From: Massilia phosphatilytica
GTDB lineage: Bacteria; Pseudomonadota; Gammaproteobacteria; Burkholderiales; Burkholderiaceae_D
Reading direction: 5' to 3'
NCBI RefSeq assembly: GCF_002968015.1
Contig: NZ_PUIP01000004.1
Coordinates: forward strand, 310,001 to 374,000
DNA: 64,000 nt
Part shown: positions 9,173 through 16,092 of the stretch, piece after piece
Numbering within the stretch: position 1 is the first letter of the stretch
Layout of the letters: each line of letters opens with the position of its first letter
Translations under genes and position numbers: made by a program
Notes under the pieces: model-generated
What the model was told of the DNA's origin: nothing
Seen by the model: only the letters and a program-made list of their open reading frames with translations
The model's database searches: none

Positions 9173-11572
9173 ATGAAACCCATCCCCCACGCCGTGCTCG
9201 CCCTGTGCGTGCTCGCAAGCCTGCCGGCCCACGCGCAGAACGCGGACCGTACCTTCCTCGGCTACCGCAACGACAACGGGACGCTGGACATCGCCACCAG
9301 CGACGGCCGCTACCTGATCCGGCCTTACGATGCCAACATCGTCGAGACGAGCTTCGTGCCGCGCGGCGAGACGTTCGACCCGGCCTCGCACGCCGTCGTG
9401 CTGCAGCCGGGGCAGGCGCAGGCCACGGTGAAGGAGGCGGATGGGCGCATCCAGCTCGTCACGGACGGCATCACGGTGACGGTGGAAAAATCGCCGCTGC
9501 GCATCAGTTATGCGTACAAGGGCCGGCCACTCGTCGCGGAAAAGCAGGGCTATGGCCACGCGGGGGAGCTGGAAAGCATCGAATTCGCGCTCGAGGGCGA
9601 CGAAGCGCTGTACGGCGCCGGCTCGCGCGCCGTCGGCATGAACCGGCGCGGCAACCGTTTCCGCCTCTACAACCGGGCGTCGTACGGCTTCGGCAATCGC
9701 GCCGACCAGATGGGCTATGGCATCCCGATGGCCGTGTCGTCGCACAAGTACGCCATCCACTTCGACAACCCGCAGGCCGGCTGGCTCGATTTCGACAGCC
9801 GCAAGGACGGCACCCTGCGCTACGAAGTGATGGGCGGCCGCAAGACCTACCAGGTGATCGCGGGCGACGACTGGGCGCAACTGATGGATGGGACGACGCG
9901 CCTGACCGGTCGCCAGCCGCTGCCGCCGCGCTGGGCGTTCGGCAATTTCGCGAGCCGCTTCGGCTATCACACGGAGAGCGAGGCGCGCGCCGTCGTGGAC
10001 AAGTTCATCGCGGACGGCATCCCGCTGGACGCGATCGTGTTCGACCTCTACTGGTTCGGCAAGACCGTCAAGGGCACGATGGGCAATCTCGCGTGGGACC
10101 GCGACAGCTTCCCCCACCCGGAAGCGATGATGGCGGACTTCAGCAAGAAGGGCGTGAAAACCGTCGTCATCACGGAACCGTTCGTGCTGACGACGTCGAA
10201 GCGCTGGCAGGAGGCGGCGCAGCAGGGCGTCCTCGCAACGGATGCGCAGGGCAAACCGTTCATCTTCGATTTCTTCTTCGGCAACACCGGCCTCGTGGAC
10301 GTGTTCAAGCCCCAGGCGCGCGACTGGTTCTGGAACATCTACAAGGACCTCAAGGCGGGCGGCGTCGCCGGCTGGTGGGGCGACCTGGGCGAGCCGGAGA
10401 CGCATCCCGCCGCCGCGCGTCACGCCACCGGCAGCGCGGACCAGGTCCACAATATCTACGGCCACGAATGGGCGAAGCTGATCGCGGACGGCTATGCGCG
10501 CGATTATTCGCAGGAGCGGCCGTTCATCCTGATGCGGTCCGGCTATTCGGGCTCGCAGCGCTTCGGCATGATCCCCTGGTCCGGCGACGTGCACCGCGGC
10601 TGGGACGGCCTGCAGTCGCAGATGGAAATCGCGCTGCAGATGGGCATGCAGGGCCAGGCCTACATGCATTCCGACCTCGGCGGATTCGCCGGGCCGGTGC
10701 TGGACGACGAACTGTACGTGCGCTGGCTGCAGTACGGCGTGTTCCAGCCGATTTTCCGCCCGCACGCGCAGGAAGAGGTGCCGGCCGAAGCGATCTTCCG
10801 TACGCCGGCCGTGAAGGCGCGCGCCCGCGACGCGATCCGCCTGCGCTATGCGATGCTGCCGTATAACTACACGGCCGCGTTCGACGACAGCCGTACGGGC
10901 ATGCCGATGATGCGTCCGGTGCTGTTCGAGGACCCGGACAATGAATTCATGTCCACGACGGCCATTTCATCCACTTACCTGTGGGGCCCGGACTTCCTCG
11001 TGGCGCCGGTCACGGAACCGGGCGCCGCGCGCAAGGAAGTGTTCTTCCCGCGCAAGGGCAGCGTGTGGTTCGACTTTTATACGGACGAGCCGCACCACGG
11101 CGGCATCCTGGAGACCGTGACCCCGCGCCCGGACCGCATCCCGACCTACGTCCGTGCCGGCGCCTTCATCCCGCTCGCGCGACCGGTGCAGAGCACGCGC
11201 GATTATTCGACCGCGACCCTGGACCTGCATTACTGGCACGACGCGGGCGTGACGCAGGCGCAAGGCCATCTGTACGACGACGACGGCCACACGGCGCACG
11301 CGTTTGAAGCGGGCAAGTATGAACTGGTGCGCTTCTCCAGCCGGTTCGCGGACGGCCGCCTGGCGCTGACGGTCACACCCGAGCCGGGCGCCGCCGCGAC
11401 GCCGACCGCACGCACCTTCGACCTGAAGGTGCACAACGTGGCGGCGAAACCGCGTGCCGTGCTGGCCGGCGGCAAGGCCGTCGCGTACCGCTGGGACGCG
11501 CAACGCCGCGTGCTCGACGTCAAGCTGCCCGCCGTGCGCACCGATGCATTGCAGGTGATCGTGACACTGTAG
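9173..11572 (+). CDS. secreted glycoside hydrolase family 31 (alpha-glucosidase or transglucosylase)
   Basis: Exported enzyme of 799 residues. A signal peptide covers about residues 1-22 (ends AHAQ). An N-terminal galactose-mutarotase-like domain is followed by the GH31 barrel and beta-sandwich domains. The nucleophile motif WWGDLGEPE gives Asp404; SGDVHRGWDG gives the probable acid/base Asp472. These motifs and the 68-residue spacing resemble GH31 enzymes that act on alpha-1,4-glucan oligosaccharides, including transglucosylases. The substrate, alpha-glucoside or alpha-xyloside, cannot be fixed by eye. SD GGGAG lies ahead of the ATG. It stands alone, with palindromes at 9057-9122 as candidate operators. 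Confidence 0.93.
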   Translation: MKPIPHAVLALCVLASLPAHAQNADRTFLGYRNDNGTLDIATSDGRYLIRPYDANIVETSFVPRGETFDPASHAVVLQPGQAQATVKEADGRIQLVTDGITVTVEKSPLRISYAYKGRPLVAEKQGYGHAGELESIEFALEGDEALYGAGSRAVGMNRRGNRFRLYNRASYGFGNRADQMGYGIPMAVSSHKYAIHFDNPQAGWLDFDSRKDGTLRYEVMGGRKTYQVIAGDDWAQLMDGTTRLTGRQPLPPRWAFGNFASRFGYHTESEARAVVDKFIADGIPLDAIVFDLYWFGKTVKGTMGNLAWDRDSFPHPEAMMADFSKKGVKTVVITEPFVLTTSKRWQEAAQQGVLATDAQGKPFIFDFFFGNTGLVDVFKPQARDWFWNIYKDLKAGGVAGWWGDLGEPETHPAAARHATGSADQVHNIYGHEWAKLIADGYARDYSQERPFILMRSGYSGSQRFGMIPWSGDVHRGWDGLQSQMEIALQMGMQGQAYMHSDLGGFAGPVLDDELYVRWLQYGVFQPIFRPHAQEEVPAEAIFRTPAVKARARDAIRLRYAMLPYNYTAAFDDSRTGMPMMRPVLFEDPDNEFMSTTAISSTYLWGPDFLVAPVTEPGAARKEVFFPRKGSVWFDFYTDEPHHGGILETVTPRPDRIPTYVRAGAFIPLARPVQSTRDYSTATLDLHYWHDAGVTQAQGHLYDDDGHTAHAFEAGKYELVRFSSRFADGRLALTVTPEPGAAATPTARTFDLKVHNVAAKPRAVLAGGKAVAYRWDAQRRVLDVKLPAVRTDALQVIVTL

Positions 11573-11645
11573 CGCAGGCGCGCTCCGCGCTTGGGCCAGA
11601 ATCGGTACACTGCCTGTCCGGGAACCCGGAATTGCGCACTGCACC

Positions 11646-12725
11646 ATGAAGACCCAATTGTTGCAAGACTTCCAGGAGAGCGGCTCGGCACCGTCGACGC
11701 CGGCGTCTCCACCGTCATCGCCAGCCGCACCGCACCGGCGGCCGGCCGTCTGGCACGGCCCCGGTTCGCGCCGGGCCGACGCCGGCGCGGCCGTCCAGGA
11801 GGCCGACACGGGCGCGGCCGTCCAGCGGGCCGACCCCGGACCGCTGCAGCGCGCGCCGGAACTCTCCGCGCGCGGCAAGGGCGTCGCGATCGAAGCCCTG
11901 GCCGACCGCATCGCGCAGGCACGGACGGCGCAGCCGACGCCGCCGCCTGACGACGAGGCCACGCTGCCGGGCCCCGAGGCCCGCCAGCGCCCGGAGCCGG
12001 CGCCGCCTCCCGAACCGCCGCCTCCCCAAACACCGCCGACCGCCGCGCCGCGCGAAGAGGTGCCACCGCCGCGCGCCGACGCCAGCACGATCCCGCGCCC
12101 CGTCCAACCCGACATTGAAGCCGAGTGGCTCGCCGCGCGCCTGCGCGAGGGCGAGACGCCGACCTGGTCGAGCATGTGGAAACGCCGGCTCGTCACGTGG
12201 AGCATCGCGGGCGGCCTGCTGGCCGGCCTGGCGGCGGGCGGCCTGTGGCTGTACGAGGAAAACCGGGTCGAGGATGCGCTCGTCGTCGTCGCGAACACGT
12301 CGCCGGCGGGACAGCCGCCGGCCGCGCAGGCGTTTGCCGCCGGCTCTCCGGCGCCGGCGCCCGTGCCGCCAACCGCCGTGCCGGACGCCGTGAAGCCGCT
12401 GCCGGAAGCCGTGAAACCGCTGCCGGAAGCCGTGAAACCGCTGCCGGAGCCGGTCGCGCCCGCCGTCGAGGACAGGGCGCCTGTTCCGGTCGACGTCACG
12501 CCACCCCGGCGTACGGCGCGCGCCAAAACGGCAGCGAAGAAGCGAACGACGGAGAAGGCCCGCCGCGCCACGGTGCCGGAGCCGCCGTCCGTGGCAGCGA
12601 ATCCGTCACCGCGCCAGCGCCGCGAAGAAACGCTGATGCAGTGCCGGGCCCACGGTTACGACGCGCGCCAGTGTATCGAGCGTGCCTGTACGATGACGCG
12701 CTACGGCCTGGCGTGCAAAGGGTAG
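11646..12725 (+). CDS. proline-rich single-pass membrane protein of unknown function
   Basis: Not recognised. The 359-residue protein has a long Pro/Ala-rich N-terminal half (about 15-150) and one membrane helix near residues 184-205 (LVTWSIAGGLLAGLAAGGLWLY). A second Pro-rich linker includes three EAVKPLP-type heptads, and the Ala/Lys-rich stretch after it is basic. The C-terminus carries four cysteines (MQCRAHGYDARQC and ACTMTRYGLAC). The layout suggests a cytoplasmic low-complexity region, an anchor, and a periplasmic linker with a small disulfide-bonded end. It follows the GH31 gene by 73 bp but has no obvious functional tie. The coding frame is supported by length and by the ordered features. 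Confidence 0.72.
   Translation: MKTQLLQDFQESGSAPSTPASPPSSPAAPHRRPAVWHGPGSRRADAGAAVQEADTGAAVQRADPGPLQRAPELSARGKGVAIEALADRIAQARTAQPTPPPDDEATLPGPEARQRPEPAPPPEPPPPQTPPTAAPREEVPPPRADASTIPRPVQPDIEAEWLAARLREGETPTWSSMWKRRLVTWSIAGGLLAGLAAGGLWLYEENRVEDALVVVANTSPAGQPPAAQAFAAGSPAPAPVPPTAVPDAVKPLPEAVKPLPEAVKPLPEPVAPAVEDRAPVPVDVTPPRRTARAKTAAKKRTTEKARRATVPEPPSVAANPSPRQRREETLMQCRAHGYDARQCIERACTMTRYGLACKG
12387..12449 (+). repeat. three 21-bp tandem repeats inside the proline-rich gene
   Basis: Three near-identical in-frame 21-bp units (12387-12407, 12408-12428, 12429-12449) encode successive EAVKPLP-like heptads in the extracytoplasmic linker. Units differ by one or two bases. Such repeats commonly vary in copy number by slippage. 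Confidence 0.85.
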
Positions 12726-12737
12726 CCAGGCAGGGAC

Positions 12738-13124
12738 TCAGTGGCCGTGCTGTTTCTCGTATTCGTCGGCCTCGGCCTTGGTGGCGTGGATGATGCCGTC
12801 CGGGTGCTCGGGTGGCGTGTACAGCGTGTACAGGCGCATCGGCTCGCTGGACGACGTATTGATGACGTTGTGCTCCGTGCCGGCCGGGATGACGACGGCG
12901 ACGCCGTCCTCGAGCGGGTGCTGCTCGCCATCCAGGATCGCGACGCCCCGGCCCGCTTCGACGCGGATGAACTGGTCGTGGCCTTCGTGTTTTTCGAGGC
13001 CGATTTCTTCGCCGGGCTGCAGGGTCATGATGACCAGCTGGCTGCGCTGGGTCGTGTAGAGGACTTCCCGAAAATTATTTCCGGCGAGCGTTTTTGCTTC
13101 GATGTTGATGCTGTAACCCGACAT
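12738..13124 (-). CDS. small cupin-domain protein
   Basis: Single cupin of 128 residues. The first cupin motif is seen as HEGHDQFIRVEAGRG and the second as GTEHNVIN, which together hold the usual metal ligands (His, Glu, His). The start at ATG 13122-13124 (MSGYSINIEAKT) was chosen because GGAGA lies five bases upstream; two upstream in-frame ATG codons exist at 13136 and 13190. The enzymatic role is unknown: cupins of this size are often sugar-epimerase-like or sensory. It is divergent from the kinase gene at 13283. Confidence 0.85.
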   Translation of the reverse strand: MSGYSINIEAKTLAGNNFREVLYTTQRSQLVIMTLQPGEEIGLEKHEGHDQFIRVEAGRGVAILDGEQHPLEDGVAVVIPAGTEHNVINTSSSEPMRLYTLYTPPEHPDGIIHATKAEADEYEKQHGH

Positions 13125-13244
13125 GACGTTCTCCATAAAGTGGTTGCCGCCATTGTATCGGACCCCGTCGGCGCGCGTGATCCGCGACACAACATTGTCA
13201 GAAGGGACATAAACATTTCATTTAATGCATGAATATTTCCATAA

Positions 13245-13253
13245 TGTTATACT
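13245..13253 (+). promoter_or_regulatory. extended -10 promoter element for the kinase gene
   Basis: TG-T-TATACT at 13245-13253 forms a good extended -10 sequence in an unusually AT-rich patch, 30 bp ahead of the kinase ATG at 13283. No convincing -35 was seen, which fits an extended -10 promoter. Transcription would start near 13260. Confidence 0.45.
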
Positions 13254-13282
13254 GAGATCATGAACGTTTAACCTTTGCCACG

Positions 13283-15628
13283 ATGACTTCCGACTTCACC
13301 GCGCAGCGGCGCATGCAATTGCTGGTCGAACGGGTCGCCGATTACGCGATCTACATGCTGAACCCCGACGGCACCGTCGCCAGCTGGAATGCCGGCGCCC
13401 GGCGCTTCAAGGGGTACACGGAGGCGGAGATCCTCGGGCAGCATTTCTCGCGCTTCTACACGCCCGCCGACCGCGCCGCCGGCCTGCCGGAACGGGCGCT
13501 CGCGACGGCGCTGGAAAAAGGGCGTTTCGAAGCGGAAGGCTGGCGCGTGCGCAAGGACGGCAGCCATTTCTGGGCGTCGGTCGTCATCGACCCGATTCTC
13601 GACGACGATGGGCAGTTGCTCGGCTTTGCCAAGATCACGCGCGACATCAGCGACAAGAAACTGGCGCGCGAAGCCCTGCGCCGCAGCGAGGAACAGTTCC
13701 GCCTGCTGGTCGACAGCGTGATCGACTACGCCATCTACATGCTGTCGCCGGAAGGCCTCGTGACGACGTGGAACGCGGGCGCGCGCAACATCAAGGGTTA
13801 TACGGCCGACGAGGTGGTCGGCACGCACTTCAGCCGTTTCTATCCGGAAGAAGACCGCAATAACGGCCTGCCCGAGCGCATACTGGCGACGGCGCGCGAG
13901 CAGGGCCGCTACCACGGCGAGGGCGTGCGGGTGCGCAAGGATGGCTCGCGCTTCCGCGCCGACGTCGTCGTGGACGCCATCCACGACCAGGACGGCCGCC
14001 TCGTCGGCTTCGCCAAGATCACGCGCGACGTCACCCAGCGGGTGCAGCTGGAAGAGGCGCGTCAGGCCCTGCAGCATGCGCAGCGCCTGGAAGCCGTCGG
14101 CAAGCTGACGGGCGGCGTCGCCCACGATTTCAACAACATCCTGCAAGTCATCGGCGGTAGCCTGCAGCTGCTGGGCGGCACGGTGGCCGGCCTGCCGGCC
14201 GCGCAGCGGCATGTGCAGATGGCGCTGGCCGCCGTCGACCGCGGCGCCAAGCTGTCGTCGCAACTGCTCGCGTTCGCGCGCCGCCAGCCGCTGCAGCCGT
14301 GCGTGCTGAACCCGGGTCGCGTCGTGCGCAACATGGAAGACCTCGTGCGCCGCGCCGTCGGCGAGCACGTGGAGGTCGAGACCGTCGTGTCGGCCTCGCT
14401 GTGGAACACGACGCTCGACCCGCACCAGCTGGAAAACGTCGTGCTGAACCTCGCCATCAACGCGCGCGACGCGATGCCGGGCGGCGGCAAGCTGACGGTC
14501 GAACTGTCGAACACGATGCTCGACGACACCTACGTCAGCGCCGCGCACGAAGTGCCGCCGGGCCAGTACGTGCTGCTCGCGATCTCGGACACGGGCACCG
14601 GCATGCCGCCCGACGTGCGCGAGCGCGCGATCGAGCCGTTCTTCACGACCAAGGGCGAAGGACAGGGGACGGGCCTCGGCCTGTCGATGGCGTTCGGCTT
14701 CGTCAAGCAGAGCGGCGGCCACTTCCGCATCTACAGCGAGGTGGGCCACGGCACGACGATCAAGGCGTATTTCCCGCGCGCGCTGGAAGCGGAGCAGACG
14801 CTGCCCGAGCCGGTCGCACACGCGGTGAGCGGCGGCACCGAGACGATCCTCGTCGTCGAGGACGATCCGAACGTCCAGGCGACCGTCGTCGGCATGCTGT
14901 CCGAACTGGGCTACCAGGTGCTGCGCGCCGACAATGCGGAAATGGCGCTCGCGGTGCTGAAGGCGGGCGTGCGCTGCGACCTGCTGTTCACGGACGTCGT
15001 CATGCCCGGCAAGCTGAAAAGTACGGAGATGGTGCGCCAGGCGCGCGCCCTGCTGCCGGACATGAAGGTGCTGTACACGTCCGGCTACACGCAGAACGCG
15101 ATCATCCACGGCGGCCGCCTCGACCCGGGCGTGGAACTGCTGTCCAAGCCGTACCGGCGCGAGAAACTGGCGACCAAGGTGCGCCAGATGCTGGGCGCCC
15201 AGGAGTCGGTGCCGGAACCGGCCGCGCCGGCGCCGCGCCAGGTGGCATCCGCCGGCGTGCGCGTGCTGCTGATCGAAGACGACGCCCAGGCCCGCGAGCT
15301 GTACCGCGACATCCTGCTGGCGGCCGGCTTCCAGGCCGACGAGGCGGCCACCGCGCAGGACGCCCTCGCCATGCTTGCGCGCGACCGCTATCACGCGGCG
15401 GTCGTCGACTACAGCCTGCCCGACCTGGACGGCCTCACGCTGGCCCGGCGCATGGTCGAGCGACATCCCGGTGTCGCGATCGTGTTCGCGTCCGGCTACG
15501 GCAGCCTGGTCGCGGGTGCCGCGGATGTCACGGCGCGCGTGCTGACGAAACCGTTTACGGATTTGCAGTTGAAGCAGGCGCTGGTGGCTGCCGTGGCCGA
15601 ACAGCGCGACGCCTCACGCAGCGCTTGA
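13283..15628 (+). CDS. hybrid sensor histidine kinase, two PAS and two receiver domains
   Basis: Soluble-looking hybrid kinase of 781 residues. Two similar PAS domains lie at about 10-125 and 135-250; each contains WNAGAR followed by KGYT and a HFSRFY segment, so they look like an internal duplication. The H box GGVAHDFNN gives His281; ATPase motifs are LNLAINARDAM, DTGTGM and QGTGLGLSM. Receivers follow, with Asp571 (FTDVVMPG) and Asp709 (VVDYSLPD). The kinase core and first receiver closely match those of the kinase at 992-4207, including the SGYT-NAI-HGGRLDPGVELL stretch, so the two are paralogues. No response regulator is adjacent. Its end overlaps the convergent globin gene by 15 bp. Confidence 0.93.
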   Translation: MTSDFTAQRRMQLLVERVADYAIYMLNPDGTVASWNAGARRFKGYTEAEILGQHFSRFYTPADRAAGLPERALATALEKGRFEAEGWRVRKDGSHFWASVVIDPILDDDGQLLGFAKITRDISDKKLAREALRRSEEQFRLLVDSVIDYAIYMLSPEGLVTTWNAGARNIKGYTADEVVGTHFSRFYPEEDRNNGLPERILATAREQGRYHGEGVRVRKDGSRFRADVVVDAIHDQDGRLVGFAKITRDVTQRVQLEEARQALQHAQRLEAVGKLTGGVAHDFNNILQVIGGSLQLLGGTVAGLPAAQRHVQMALAAVDRGAKLSSQLLAFARRQPLQPCVLNPGRVVRNMEDLVRRAVGEHVEVETVVSASLWNTTLDPHQLENVVLNLAINARDAMPGGGKLTVELSNTMLDDTYVSAAHEVPPGQYVLLAISDTGTGMPPDVRERAIEPFFTTKGEGQGTGLGLSMAFGFVKQSGGHFRIYSEVGHGTTIKAYFPRALEAEQTLPEPVAHAVSGGTETILVVEDDPNVQATVVGMLSELGYQVLRADNAEMALAVLKAGVRCDLLFTDVVMPGKLKSTEMVRQARALLPDMKVLYTSGYTQNAIIHGGRLDPGVELLSKPYRREKLATKVRQMLGAQESVPEPAAPAPRQVASAGVRVLLIEDDAQARELYRDILLAAGFQADEAATAQDALAMLARDRYHAAVVDYSLPDLDGLTLARRMVERHPGVAIVFASGYGSLVAGAADVTARVLTKPFTDLQLKQALVAAVAEQRDASRSA

Positions 15629-16000
15629 GACGCGGATATCCCCGAAAAAGCCCAGCTGCAGGCTGGACGCGATGCGCTGGGCCACTGCCAGCGCGTCCGT
15701 CGCGCCTTCGATGCCGAACACGTCGATGGCCGTCAGGCGAAACAGCGTGAGCCAGCGGACGAAGTGCTCCGTCTCGATGCCCGACAGGGCCATGTGCTTG
15801 CCGAACACATTGCCCTGGAACTCGCCCGTGCCGAGCAGGACCTTGGTCCAGAACGCGTACATGCGCGGCATGTGCTCGTGCCACCGTCCGGCCAGCTTCG
15901 CTTCGAACACGGGCGCCAGCACGGCATCGTCGCGCACGCGCGCATAAAACGTGTCGACCAGGCGGATGATCGACGATTCGGTGATGGCGGGGGAGGGCAT
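15614..16000 (-). CDS. group III truncated hemoglobin
   Basis: Heme protein of 128 residues with the group III truncated-globin pattern: LVDTFYARVRDD, LAPVF, then W-HEHMPRMYAFWTKVLLG, and the helix around EHFVRWLTLF that carries the proximal histidine. Family members bind O2 or NO and are often peroxidase-like. It is tail-to-tail with the PAS kinase gene and overlaps its last 15 bp. A functional link to that kinase is possible but only positional. No SD stands out before the ATG at 15998-16000. Confidence 0.88.
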   Translation of the reverse strand: MPSPAITESSIIRLVDTFYARVRDDAVLAPVFEAKLAGRWHEHMPRMYAFWTKVLLGTGEFQGNVFGKHMALSGIETEHFVRWLTLFRLTAIDVFGIEGATDALAVAQRIASSLQLGFFGDIRVSSAA

Positions 16001-16092
16001 GGTTCGCTCGAAGACAACGTAATGCCGACGATTCTAGCAAATATGCATCCAAGATGCACCTTCACCGCTCGCGACCATGCCCGATACAGCGT

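Noticed and set aside
13268..15466. 732-codon open frame on the minus strand
   Set aside because: Antisense shadow of the kinase at 13283, with the same His/Arg-rich signature and no family features.
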